In this document: in pieces, positions 8,208 through 16,056 of the stretch
Layout: every line of letters starts with the position of its first letter
Position numbering within the stretch: position 1 is the stretch's first letter
NCBI RefSeq assembly: GCF_947255105.1
Contig: NZ_CAMYFP010000002.1
Span: forward strand, 99,817 to 163,816
Origin: an uncultured Campylobacter sp.
Lineage (GTDB): Bacteria > Campylobacterota > Campylobacteria > Campylobacterales > Campylobacteraceae
Reading direction: 5' to 3'
Length of the DNA: 64,000 bases
Translations under genes and position numbers: made by a program
Notes under the pieces: model-generated
Databases searched by the model: none
What the model was told of the DNA's origin: nothing
The model's input: the letters and a program-made list of their open reading frames with translations, nothing else

Positions 8208-8219
8208 AGTGAAGTTGTT

Positions 8220-8504
8220 GTGAAAAAATTGGTTTTGCTTATGTTTATGACTAGCTTTAGTTTTGGTTGTTATAAGCCATGGGTACCGAATTGTGTTGAT
8301 AATTATGGTGGCTTTAACTCAAATAGTAATTTTGATATTTGTAAAAGTGAGGTTGAAAACTATTTGGAAGATGTGCAAAGATATGTAAAGTGTATTACAG
8401 ATGAAGCAGAAGATGATATAAAGAAAGCCATAGAAGAGCAAAATGAAGTCATAAAAAATTTAACTGCAAAGCAAGTGGCGATAGTTATTGTTATTAACCT
8501 TTAA
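8220..8504 (+). CDS. Small exported cysteine-containing protein of unknown function
   Basis: 94 residues from a GTG start. The leader MKKLVLLMFMTSFSFGCYKP could be a signal peptide or lipoprotein signal with Cys at about 17. Four cysteines lie in or near the mature part (CYKP, NCVDN, DICKS, KCITD). The second half is helical and acidic (DEAEDDIKKAIEEQNEVIK). It probably shares a transcript with the gene at 7809. Not recognised. Confidence 0.55.
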   Translation: MKKLVLLMFMTSFSFGCYKPWVPNCVDNYGGFNSNSNFDICKSEVENYLEDVQRYVKCITDEAEDDIKKAIEEQNEVIKNLTAKQVAIVIVINL

Positions 8505-8646
8505 GCCTTTTTTCTCTATCTCTAAAATAAGGCATTAAATTGATAGTATTTTTTGATTATGTGGAAAAGAAGCACTACATATTTGATGGCTCAGGACTTT
8601 TCCACTAAATTTAAAGCTAGATTTGTATCCTCTGTTATAAAAAAAT
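8505..8646. other. Convergent intergenic region with inverted repeat
   Basis: A 9-base perfect inverted repeat (GTGGAAAAG at 8561-8569, complement at 8597-8605) lies between the convergent genes. The same stretch reads openly on the + strand as IVFFDYVEKKHYIFDGSGLF before a stop, so it may be the tail of a lost gene rather than a terminator. A weaker GCCTT/AAGGC pair follows the stop of the small exported gene. Confidence 0.35.
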
Positions 8647-9987
8647 TTAAAACTCAAAACCAAAATTTGAGCCTTTATTAAATTCACTTTTAATTATAAA
8701 ATTAAAATTATGTATTTTTAAAATTTGCTTTACTATGTAAAGTCCCAATCCAAAAGAGTTATCCCAGTTATTTTTACTTACTCTAAAATATCTTTTTGTT
8801 ATTAAATTTAAGTTTTCTTCTTCTATTCCTATTCCTCTATCTTTTACAAAAAAAGAGTGTTCATTTATCTGTAAAATAACTTCATCATTTGAATATTTCA
8901 AAGCATTTTCACTTAGATTTAATATAACTTGTTTTATTAAAATTTTATCAGCTTTTATTAAAGTATCGTTGCCGCTTATTAAAATATTTCTATCTTTATA
9001 CTTTTCTAAAAGCTCGTTTTTAACATCTTTTACAATTTCTTTTAAGTTAAACTCATTGATATTTAAAGTAATTTCTTTTTGGGTGAAGGAGAGTTTTATC
9101 TTATCAACTAAATTTACTATTTTTTGTGAGTTTTTTATGATTTTTTCTATAAATTTATTTTTAAACTCTTCACTCATTAAGGAATCATTTTTTAAAGTAT
9201 CAGATGAAGCTTTTATAATGGCAACCGGGTTTTTAAACTCATGCGAAATAGCACTTAATATCCCTTCAAGCTGAGTATTTTTAAGACGAATTTTAGCAGC
9301 TTTTTGATTTAATTTTTTATCAAGTTTTATTATATCAATTTTAACTTGATTGAGTTTTTTATATATTAAGTCAATCTCTTTTATAAATGAATTTGAAATA
9401 TTAAAGGAGTAATCTTTTTTAGAAATTTTATCTAAAAAGAAATTTATCTTTACTATCTCTTTTCCTATAATTTTGCTAAAAGTTCTATTTATTAAATATG
9501 TTAAAATTAAAAAAATAATGAAAATTAAAAATAGTTTTAAAAAAAGATTTTTTAAATTTATATAGCTATTTTCTAGGTTTGTAGCAACAACTATTACATA
9601 TGATTTATTTGATATTTTAACGCTACTTGCTTCATATATTATTGGTTGTTTATTTATATAGTCAAAATCGGTTTTATTTATCACGTTTTTAAGTCCTAAA
9701 AAAATATCAAGCTTTATTATTTCATTGTTGCTTAGTGTAAATTTACCTAAATCTTCATCAAAAACTGCAATATAGGTATCTGTTTTTAGTGCCAGACCTT
9801 TTATAAAATCGTCTGATAAATTTCCTGGAGTTATGCTTAAAATTTCTTTTATAGTATTAAGTTTATTTACTGCTTTTTCATAGTTTCTTTCTTTATCAGC
9901 CTTATAGGTAAAAAAAGAAAAGCTAAAAAACATAATCAAAAAAATAGTTATGAAATTTATAAAAAAAATTTGATAGATTTTTAACAA
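8647..9987 (-). CDS. PhoR-like sensor histidine kinase
   Basis: 446 residues: N-terminal membrane helix, extracytoplasmic region of about 120 residues, second helix (about 150-170), HAMP-like linker, then the kinase core. Visible boxes are the H box ISHEFKNPVAIIK (phosphoacceptor His), N box NLSENALKYS, G1 DRGIGIEE and G2 FGLGLYIVKQI. The gene overlaps the upstream response regulator gene by 7 bases, so the two are translated together. Divergent transcription from pstSCAB makes it the likely phosphate-starvation sensor, comparable in role to PhosS of C. jejuni; that assignment is from context. Confidence 0.85.
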   Translation of the reverse strand: MLKIYQIFFINFITIFLIMFFSFSFFTYKADKERNYEKAVNKLNTIKEILSITPGNLSDDFIKGLALKTDTYIAVFDEDLGKFTLSNNEIIKLDIFLGLKNVINKTDFDYINKQPIIYEASSVKISNKSYVIVVATNLENSYINLKNLFLKLFLIFIIFLILTYLINRTFSKIIGKEIVKINFFLDKISKKDYSFNISNSFIKEIDLIYKKLNQVKIDIIKLDKKLNQKAAKIRLKNTQLEGILSAISHEFKNPVAIIKASSDTLKNDSLMSEEFKNKFIEKIIKNSQKIVNLVDKIKLSFTQKEITLNINEFNLKEIVKDVKNELLEKYKDRNILISGNDTLIKADKILIKQVILNLSENALKYSNDEVILQINEHSFFVKDRGIGIEEENLNLITKRYFRVSKNNWDNSFGLGLYIVKQILKIHNFNFIIKSEFNKGSNFGFEF

Positions 9988-10646
9988 AGCATATATCCTT
10001 CACCTCTAATTGATTTTATATATTTTTTTTCTTTTGTTGGATCAATTTTTTCACGAAGTCTTTTTATAGCAATATTTACTGTTTTTTCGCTTGAGTTTTC
10101 ATCATTCCAAATCGCACTTAAAAGATAGTCTCTTGTGAGTAAAATATTTTTATTTTTTATAAACTCAACAAGTAAATTTGTCTCTAATTTAGTTAGCTCA
10201 ACATTTGTGTTGCCAATTAAAACTTCAGCATTTGTTAAATTTATAAAAATATCTTTAAATTTATAAATATCTGCTTTTTTATTTGTTCTTTTTAGAACGG
10301 CTTTGATTCTTGCAAGTAGATTATCCATTTCAAAAGGCTTTGTTATATAGTCATCGCCTCCTGCTTCAAAACCCTCAAGCTGCTCATTCATAGAAGTTTT
10401 AGCACTTAAAAAAATTACTGAATTATTGTATCCTTTAAGTCTTAAATTCTTAATAAACTCACTTCCCTCGATGCCTGGTAAGTTTCTATCTACTATTAAC
10501 AAATCAACATTTTCTTCATTTAAAAGTTGCTCAATTTTAGAAGTGTTTAAAAAACCAAGTACTTCATAGCCTGCTTTTGTAAGATTATACTCAAGAAGAT
10601 CTAGCATATCCTCTTCATCATCAATTACTACAATTAAACTTTCCAA
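9981..10646 (-). CDS. PhoB/OmpR-family response regulator
   Basis: 221 residues. The receiver domain has the acidic pair DDEED (10-14), phosphoacceptor Asp in LLIVDRNLPG (about 53), and the Lys in DDYITKPFEM (about 103). A winged-helix DNA-binding domain follows, with KLETNLLVEFI and SEKTVNIAIKRLREKIDPT and the wing RSIRGEGYMLC. It is placed first in the operon before the kinase gene and is divergent from pstS. I infer that it activates pstSCAB through the candidate Pho box at 10842-10857. Confidence 0.88.
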   Translation of the reverse strand: MESLIVVIDDEEDMLDLLEYNLTKAGYEVLGFLNTSKIEQLLNEENVDLLIVDRNLPGIEGSEFIKNLRLKGYNNSVIFLSAKTSMNEQLEGFEAGGDDYITKPFEMDNLLARIKAVLKRTNKKADIYKFKDIFINLTNAEVLIGNTNVELTKLETNLLVEFIKNKNILLTRDYLLSAIWNDENSSEKTVNIAIKRLREKIDPTKEKKYIKSIRGEGYMLC

Positions 10647-10659
10647 AACAAAACCTTTT

Positions 10660-10786
10660 TAAATGTAGCTAGTCAAGGTTGAGCGATACTTTGCATCCAA
10701 GAGCCAATTAGCGAGACATTCATACCAATCCAGTAAATTTTAAAATTTTTAAATTTAAAAGAAGCCAAATGCTTAAGATTATTCAT
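10660..10786 (-). pseudogene. Remnant of an MFS transporter N-terminus
   Basis: On the minus strand an ATG at 10786 opens MNNLKHLASFKFKNFKIYWI, then GMNVSLIGSWMQSIAQP followed by TGA at 10673-10675 and LATF. The IGSWMQSIAQPxLA pattern is the first membrane helix of EntS/MFS-3 type exporters, where Trp usually follows the Pro; a TGG to TGA change would explain the stop. Homology fades around 10660, just upstream of the response regulator gene, so most of the transporter has been deleted. Confidence 0.65.
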
Positions 10787-10841
10787 AGACAAATTATAGC
10801 TAAATTTCATCAAATTAAGCTAAAAGCGATATTTAATTAAA

Positions 10842-10857
10842 GTTTCCAAAAAGTTAT
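10842..10857 (+). promoter_or_regulatory. Candidate Pho box upstream of pstS
   Basis: Two related half-sites, GTTTC at 10842-10846 and GTTAT at 10853-10857, are spaced 11 bases apart (one helical turn). They sit just upstream of a -10-like TACAAT at 10868-10873, in the place of a -35 element. Direct repeats of this kind are the known target of PhoB-class regulators. The exact consensus for this organism is not known to me. Confidence 0.45.
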
Positions 10858-10902
10858 AAAGTTTTTTTACAATTGCTTCAAATTTTAGAAAAAGGATAAA
10901 AA

Positions 10903-11928
10903 ATGGTAAAAAAATTAGCTATTTTAGCAGTCGCTTCGGCATTTGTTTTTTCAAATTTGAGTGCAAATGACAAAATTTCAGGTCAAGGTGCAACTTTTCC
11001 AATGCCCGTTTATAAAGAGTGGGCAAAACTATACTACAAAGATACAAAAAATCAAGTAACTTATAGTGGTGGTGGAAGTGGAAAAGGAGTAAGTGCTATA
11101 ACTGATAGAAATGGAAATTTTGGTGGAACTGACGCAGCTTTAACAAAAGAAGAATTAAAAGAGAAAAAACTTTTACAATTCCCAGGAGTTACAGGAAGTG
11201 TTGTGTTAGCTTATAACATAAATGGTATAAAAGATCATGAATTAAAGCTTGATGGCAAAGCAGTTGCAGGAATATTTAGCGGAAAAATCACAAAATGGGA
11301 TGATGCATACCTAAAAGAGCTTAATCCAAATTTAAAACTTCCTGCTGCAGACATAGTCCCAGTTGTAAGAAGTGAATCAAGTGGAACGACATTTAACTTT
11401 ACGAGCTATTTAGCAAGAGCAGATGAAGAGTGGGCTAAAAATTACGGTGCTGCAAAAACAATTAATTGGGGTGCAAAAGTAACTCCAGCTCAAGGAAATC
11501 CACTTGTAGCAAAAACAATAAAACAAACTTCAAACTCAATTGGATATATTGAATACGCTTATAAAGTTCAAGAAAACTTAGCTGCAGCAACTCTAAAAAC
11601 AAAAAATGGTGACTGGGCCCAGCCAACAAAAGAAAACTTTGATCGTGCTGCATTAAATTCAAATTTCAGCATTGATGAGCATTTTTATGATGTTTTAGCA
11701 TATAGTGCTGGTGAGAAATCATATCCGATAGTTGCAGCAACATTTATCGTTTTACCAAGTGATAATGCCAAAGATGGTAAAAAAGTAACTAAATTTTTTA
11801 AATGGGCATTTACAAGCCAAAAAGCTAAAAAAGCAGCTACTGATTTAGGATATTTACCACTTCCTGATGATACCGTTAAGATGATTGAAGAGTATTGGAA
11901 AAAATACAACATTCAACCAAATAACTAA
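10903..11928 (+). CDS. pstS: Phosphate ABC transporter, periplasmic phosphate-binding protein
   Basis: 341 residues with a signal peptide (MVKKLAILAVASAFVFSNLSA, cleavage about residue 21). Phosphate-binding loops are visible: GQGATFPMPVY near the mature N-terminus, SGGGSGKG (about 62-69), FGGTDAAL (about 77-84) and RSESSGTTFNFT (about 152-163). It captures inorganic phosphate and delivers it to PstCA. It is first in pstSCAB, and a hairpin after the stop may raise its expression over the membrane components. Confidence 0.95.
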   Translation: MVKKLAILAVASAFVFSNLSANDKISGQGATFPMPVYKEWAKLYYKDTKNQVTYSGGGSGKGVSAITDRNGNFGGTDAALTKEELKEKKLLQFPGVTGSVVLAYNINGIKDHELKLDGKAVAGIFSGKITKWDDAYLKELNPNLKLPAADIVPVVRSESSGTTFNFTSYLARADEEWAKNYGAAKTINWGAKVTPAQGNPLVAKTIKQTSNSIGYIEYAYKVQENLAAATLKTKNGDWAQPTKENFDRAALNSNFSIDEHFYDVLAYSAGEKSYPIVAATFIVLPSDNAKDGKKVTKFFKWAFTSQKAKKAATDLGYLPLPDDTVKMIEEYWKKYNIQPNN

Positions 11929-11937
11929 ATTTAAAAA

Positions 11938-11961
11938 CTCTCTGTGAATTCTCGCAGAGAG
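11938..11961 (+). terminator. Hairpin between pstS and pstC (partial terminator or mRNA stabiliser)
   Basis: CTCTCTGTG (11938-11946) pairs with CGCAGAGAG (11953-11961) around a 6-base loop. No T-run follows, so read-through into pstC is expected. Such hairpins after binding-protein genes commonly protect the upstream mRNA or attenuate transcription. Confidence 0.6.
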
Positions 11962-11986
11962 CTATAAGCTCACAAAAAGGTTTATA

Positions 11987-12868
11987 ATGACAGGTTTTCA
12001 GCGCCATGCTTTAAGAAATGAAAAAATATTCTCATTTTTTGCAAAATTGTCTTCAATTTTAGTTTTAATTATTTTACTTATTATTTTTCTAACACTTTTT
12101 TATAGAGCACTCCCTGCTATAAATGAATTTAGGTTAGGGTTTTTATTTGATTCTACTTGGGATGTGGCAAATAAGCGTCTCGGTGGTGCAGCTGCTATAT
12201 TTGGAACGATAGTTTCAACATTTATAGCTATGCTTTTAGCTATGCCTGTTGCTATTGGTATAGCTATATTTTTAACAGAAATTGCTCCATTTAGAGTTAG
12301 GACTTTTTTTAGTGTAAATATTGAATTACTAGCGGCAATTCCCTCTATTGTTTATGGAATGTGGGGTTTTTTATATTTTGTTCCTTTTGTTCAAAAGCTT
12401 TTTGGAGGAACTGGGCTTGGGCTTTTAACTGGTGGACTTGTTTTATCAATTATGATTCTGCCATTTATTGCCTCAGTTACAAGAGATAGTATGGAAACAA
12501 CTCCATCCATTTTAAAAGAATCAGCTTATGCCTTAGGTGCTACTAAATTCGATGTTATAAAAAATGTTATTTTTCCATATGCAAAAGCAGGAATTATTGG
12601 TTCAATTATTTTAGCTTTAGGTAGAGCTTTTGGTGAGACTATGGCTGTTGCGTTTTTGCTTGGTGGAATTTCTGTTATTCCTGGCAATATTTCAGATCCA
12701 GCAACAAGTATCCCAGTAACACTTGCTTTACAATTTGGCGAGGCAATGGGAATGCCTGTTTATGAAAGTTCAATGTATTATTTAGCGCTTATTTTATTTG
12801 TAATTAGCTTTATTACGATTGCAGTTGCAAAGTTTGCGCTACTTAGAAAGAAAAGGGTAGTAAAATGA
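11987..12868 (+). CDS. pstC: Phosphate ABC transporter permease PstC
   Basis: 293 residues with six hydrophobic segments. The permease signature is ESAYALGATKFDVIKNVIFP, followed by AIILALGRAFGETMAVAFLL-like sequence (GRAFGETMAV) typical of PstC. It forms the inner-membrane channel with PstA. The gene lies 58 bases after pstS and 13 bases before pstA. Confidence 0.94.
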   Translation: MTGFQRHALRNEKIFSFFAKLSSILVLIILLIIFLTLFYRALPAINEFRLGFLFDSTWDVANKRLGGAAAIFGTIVSTFIAMLLAMPVAIGIAIFLTEIAPFRVRTFFSVNIELLAAIPSIVYGMWGFLYFVPFVQKLFGGTGLGLLTGGLVLSIMILPFIASVTRDSMETTPSILKESAYALGATKFDVIKNVIFPYAKAGIIGSIILALGRAFGETMAVAFLLGGISVIPGNISDPATSIPVTLALQFGEAMGMPVYESSMYYLALILFVISFITIAVAKFALLRKKRVVK

Positions 12869-12881
12869 AAAAGGCATCAAA

Positions 12882-13739
12882 ATGAAAAAATTTATAGCCA
12901 TAAGAGAAAAAGCCGCTGCAAAAAGAGTAAAAACTAATAAAATAGTAAATTATGTCTCTATTTTCTTTGCAGTTTTGGGACTGTTTTTTTTAGTGTGGAT
13001 AATGGTAACTTTGATAGTTAAAGGAATAGCTGGATTTAGTAGTTCTATTTTTATAGATGATACTGTTTTTGGCGGGCTTAGAAATGCTCTTATTGGACAT
13101 ACTATTTTAGTAGGAATTGCCTCAATTATAGGAATTCCAATTGGACTAATGGCTGGAACATATCTAAGTGAATATGGCGGAGCTAATGATAGAAAATCAA
13201 ACTTTATAAGAAATATGAGTGATATTATGATGAGTACGCCATCAATTGTAATTGGTGCATTTATTTATGCTGTTGTAGTATCGCCATTTGGTTCTTATAA
13301 TGGATTTGCTGGAGCTTTGGCTTTGGCCGTTATGATGATACCAGTTGTATTAAAAACAACTGATGATATGCTAACTTTGGTTCCACAAAGCCTAAGAGAA
13401 GCGGCGTTTGCTTTGGGTGCACCAAAATATAAAGTTACAATGCAAATTGTATTTCGTGCGGCCAAAAATGGAGTTTTGACTGGAGTTATTTTGGCTGTAG
13501 CAAGAGTTTCAGGTGAAACTGCGCCGCTTTTATTTACTTCAGGTGCGTGGGATTTTTTAACTTTAAATCCATTTGCTCCAATGCCAAGTTTGACAAATAC
13601 AATTTATGAATTTACCCAAAGTCCTGATGCAGACTTAAACTCAGTTGCATGGGCGGGAGCATTTTTGTTAGCGGTTGTAGTTTTGGGTGTAAATATAATT
13701 GGAAGAATTTTAATAAAAACAAAGAAAAATAAAGGATAA
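12882..13739 (+). CDS. pstA: Phosphate ABC transporter permease PstA
   Basis: 285 residues with six hydrophobic segments and the EAA loop LREAAFALGAPKYKVTMQIV followed by AVARVSGETAPLLFT, the PstA form of the conserved Arg/Glu motif. A cytoplasmic Lys/Arg-rich N-terminus (IREKAAAKRVKTNK) precedes the first helix. It pairs with PstC. Only 3 bases separate it from pstB. Confidence 0.94.
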   Translation: MKKFIAIREKAAAKRVKTNKIVNYVSIFFAVLGLFFLVWIMVTLIVKGIAGFSSSIFIDDTVFGGLRNALIGHTILVGIASIIGIPIGLMAGTYLSEYGGANDRKSNFIRNMSDIMMSTPSIVIGAFIYAVVVSPFGSYNGFAGALALAVMMIPVVLKTTDDMLTLVPQSLREAAFALGAPKYKVTMQIVFRAAKNGVLTGVILAVARVSGETAPLLFTSGAWDFLTLNPFAPMPSLTNTIYEFTQSPDADLNSVAWAGAFLLAVVVLGVNIIGRILIKTKKNKG

Positions 13740-13742
13740 TTT

Positions 13743-14528
13743 ATGGCAACAATAACAGAAGTTAAAGAAAATCTTGCTTTAAACATAAAAGATTTCTCAT
13801 TTTGGTATCAAGGAAGCAAGAAACCAAATTTAAATAAAATTAACATGCCAGTGGCTGATAAAAAAGTAACTGCATTAATCGGTCCATCAGGATGTGGTAA
13901 ATCAACTCTTTTAAGGTCAATTAACAGAATTCACGATCTTTATCCAGGAAATCGCTATGAGGGTGAAATTTCTTTTTGTGATGAAAATATTTTAAACAGC
14001 AATATTGATTTGATAAATTTAAGGATAAAAATCGGTATGATTTTTCAACAACCTACTGCTTTTCCAATGAGTATAAAAGATAATGTTGAATATGGCTTAA
14101 AGCTTCAAGGCATAAAAGATAAAAAAACACTGTCTCAAATCACTGAAAGTGCCTTAAAAGGTGCAAATATCTGGGATGAGGTAAAGGATAGATTAAATGA
14201 TGATGCCGCAGGACTTTCAGGCGGTCAAAGACAAAGACTTTGTATAGCAAGAGCCATTGCAGTAAGTCCTGATATTTTGCTTTTTGATGAGCCAACTTCA
14301 GCACTTGATCCAATCTCTACAATAGCTATTGAAGAGCTTATATATAGACTAAAAGAAAACTACACAATTGTCATTGTAACTCACAACATGCAACAAGCTC
14401 TAAGAGTTAGTGATTATACAGCATTTATGTATTTAGGAGATTTAATAGAATTTGGCAAAACTGAGCAAATATTTAAAAACCCAAGAGAAAAACTTTTACA
14501 AGAGTATGTAGGTGGAAAATTTGGATAA
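13743..14528 (+). CDS. pstB: Phosphate ABC transporter ATP-binding protein PstB
   Basis: 261 residues: Walker A GPSGCGKST (about 47-55), Q-loop FQQPTAFPMS, ABC signature LSGGQRQRLCIARAI (about 160), Walker B ILLFDEPTSALDP and switch His in VTHNMQ. The FQQPTAFPMSI segment is typical of PstB. It powers the PstCA channel. Its last 17 bases overlap the nucleotidyltransferase gene, suggesting coupled translation. No phoU gene follows in this window. Confidence 0.96.
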   Translation: MATITEVKENLALNIKDFSFWYQGSKKPNLNKINMPVADKKVTALIGPSGCGKSTLLRSINRIHDLYPGNRYEGEISFCDENILNSNIDLINLRIKIGMIFQQPTAFPMSIKDNVEYGLKLQGIKDKKTLSQITESALKGANIWDEVKDRLNDDAAGLSGGQRQRLCIARAIAVSPDILLFDEPTSALDPISTIAIEELIYRLKENYTIVIVTHNMQQALRVSDYTAFMYLGDLIEFGKTEQIFKNPREKLLQEYVGGKFG

Positions 14529-14985
14529 TACTCATTTGCCAAAGGGCATTCAAGATAAGTTAATTAAAAAATTAAAATCTTTAAACCCAAGAGAAATTTG
14601 GATTTTTGGAAGCTATGCCAAAGGAACTCAAAAGCCAAGTAGCGATATAGATCTTTTTGTGATTAAAAAAAAGATAAAAAAAGATTTTCACGAAGATATT
14701 GTAAATTTAAGAAATGAGCTAAATAAGCTAGGAGAAAAATATGGTATTGATATAGATCTTTTTATAGATACAAAAGATTTAGTTGAAGAAAAACTTTTAG
14801 ATGAAGATGAGTTTTATACTTCTGTTTTTGATGGGGCTAGTAGAATTTATACAAAAAAAGATGGGATAAATATTTCGATTTTACTTCAAAAAAAGAGTTG
14901 GTTTGATAAAATTATGCAAAAAGTTAAAATTATTTTTATGAAATTTTTTGGAATTAAGGATAGCAATGCTGCGAAAAATAGTTAA
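14512..14985 (+). CDS. MNT-type nucleotidyltransferase domain protein
   Basis: 157 residues from a GTG inside the end of pstB. The catalytic signature is FGSYAKGTQKPSSDIDLFV (about 35-53) with a further acidic pair in IDIDLF (about 82-87), the metal-binding Asp arrangement of the pol-beta superfamily. A basic, amphipathic tail follows (QKVKIIFMKFFG). Related MNT proteins are often antitoxins to HEPN partners, but no HEPN gene is adjacent. Its place inside the pst operon suggests a link to phosphate limitation; that is inference. The next gene overlaps its 3' end by 20 bases. Confidence 0.75.
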   Translation: MENLDNTHLPKGIQDKLIKKLKSLNPREIWIFGSYAKGTQKPSSDIDLFVIKKKIKKDFHEDIVNLRNELNKLGEKYGIDIDLFIDTKDLVEEKLLDEDEFYTSVFDGASRIYTKKDGINISILLQKKSWFDKIMQKVKIIFMKFFGIKDSNAAKNS

Positions 14986-15787
14986 ATTTAGTTTTATTTT
15001 TTTATGCATAAATTTATTAAATGCTTATGAGCTTAAAGGATATGGTGCAACATTTGCAGGCGATAAAGTGGTTGAACTTTCAAATTTATATAAATTAAAA
15101 ACTAAAAATGAAATTTTATATTTTCCAATTGGATCAAGTGGCGGAATAAAACAAGTTTTGCTTAATAAAGCTGATTTCGCAATAGTTGATATAGCTTTTA
15201 AAGACGACAGTTTAGAGTTTATACCATTTATAAAAAGTCCAATTTCCATAAGTTATAATTTGCCAAATATATCAAATTTAGTTTTAACTCCAAATTTGAT
15301 ATCTAAAATTTTTATAGGAAAAATTAAGTTTTGGAATGATAAAGAAATAGCTCTTTTAAACCCAAATTTAAATCTACCGAATGAAAAAATAATCTTTTTT
15401 CATAGATATGATGGATCTGGTACTACATTTACAATATCATCTTTTTTAAAAAACAATAGTGATTTTTGGAATTTAGAAAACAGTGAGTTTATAAATTTTA
15501 AGCTAGGAATTGGAAAAAGGGGAAATAAAGATTTAGCTCTTTTTATAAAACAAACTCCTTATTCTATTGGATACACTAGTTACTACTATACACAAAATTT
15601 AAACTCAGCTTATTTACAATATAAAGGTACAATTTCTCATCCAAAAGATGATAACTATCCTTTGCAAAATTATAGTTACTTTATATATAAAAAAGATAGT
15701 TCAAAAAAAGAAAACATTGAAAAATTTATTAAATTTACAAAACAAAACTACGATCCAAAATATGATAAATTAAGCTATTTTGACTAA
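14966..15787 (+). CDS. Divergent PstS-like periplasmic binding protein
   Basis: 273 residues starting at the ATG with AAGGA five bases upstream; an earlier TTG at 14948 is less likely. The signal peptide is MLRKIVKFSFIFLCINLLNA. It keeps PstS landmarks: GYGATFAGD, GSSGGIKQVLLNKADFAI, IGKIKFWNDKEIALLNPN and YDGSGTTFTISSFL, and later IKQTPYSIGYTSYYY. It is shorter than PstS and lacks the usual FGGTDA loop (here FAIVDIAF). It may bind phosphate with altered affinity or act as a signalling partner. It is the last gene of the extended pst operon. Confidence 0.8.
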   Translation: MLRKIVKFSFIFLCINLLNAYELKGYGATFAGDKVVELSNLYKLKTKNEILYFPIGSSGGIKQVLLNKADFAIVDIAFKDDSLEFIPFIKSPISISYNLPNISNLVLTPNLISKIFIGKIKFWNDKEIALLNPNLNLPNEKIIFFHRYDGSGTTFTISSFLKNNSDFWNLENSEFINFKLGIGKRGNKDLALFIKQTPYSIGYTSYYYTQNLNSAYLQYKGTISHPKDDNYPLQNYSYFIYKKDSSKKENIEKFIKFTKQNYDPKYDKLSYFD

Positions 15788-16024
15788 AATCAAGCTATTT
15801 TATTATAAATTCATATAAATTTAATTTATTTTATTATTGATTTAATAGAACTAAAAAAGAAATTTGGTATAAAAAATATTTTAAATAATTCAAATTTTAT
15901 TGAATATCAAAACTATTTTTTAATAATAAATTTCTGCAGATATTTATTATCTTTATGGTAAAAAAGAAAAAATAAACCACCAAATTCTATTTATAAATTA
16001 TTTTTTATTTACCATTATAAATTA
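15788..16024. other. AT-rich intergenic region, possible decayed coding sequence
   Basis: No intact gene. On the + strand one frame reads DLIELKKKFGIKNILNNSNF and FIEYQNYFLIIN, and the next frame continues DIYYLYGKKEKINHQILFIN. The switch between frames near 15945 may mean a frameshifted remnant. The family is not recognised. The end of the region carries the fbpA promoter and Fur box. Confidence 0.3.
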
Positions 16025-16039
16025 TAATAATAAATATCA
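16025..16039 (+). promoter_or_regulatory. Candidate Fur box upstream of fbpA
   Basis: TAATAATAAATATCA matches the 7-1-7 Fur pattern TGATAATNATTATCA at 13 of 15 positions. It ends 17 bases before the fbpA start, overlapping the expected promoter, so iron-bound Fur would be expected to repress the operon. Confidence 0.6.
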
Positions 16040-16056
16040 TTATATAAAGGAAAAAG

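Noticed and set aside
8561..8605. Inverted repeat as an intrinsic terminator
   Set aside because: The loop is 27 bases and no T-run follows; the stretch also reads as a protein fragment.
10673..10675. TGA as selenocysteine in the transporter remnant
   Set aside because: MFS transporters do not use selenocysteine here, the conserved residue is Trp, and the rest of the gene is missing.
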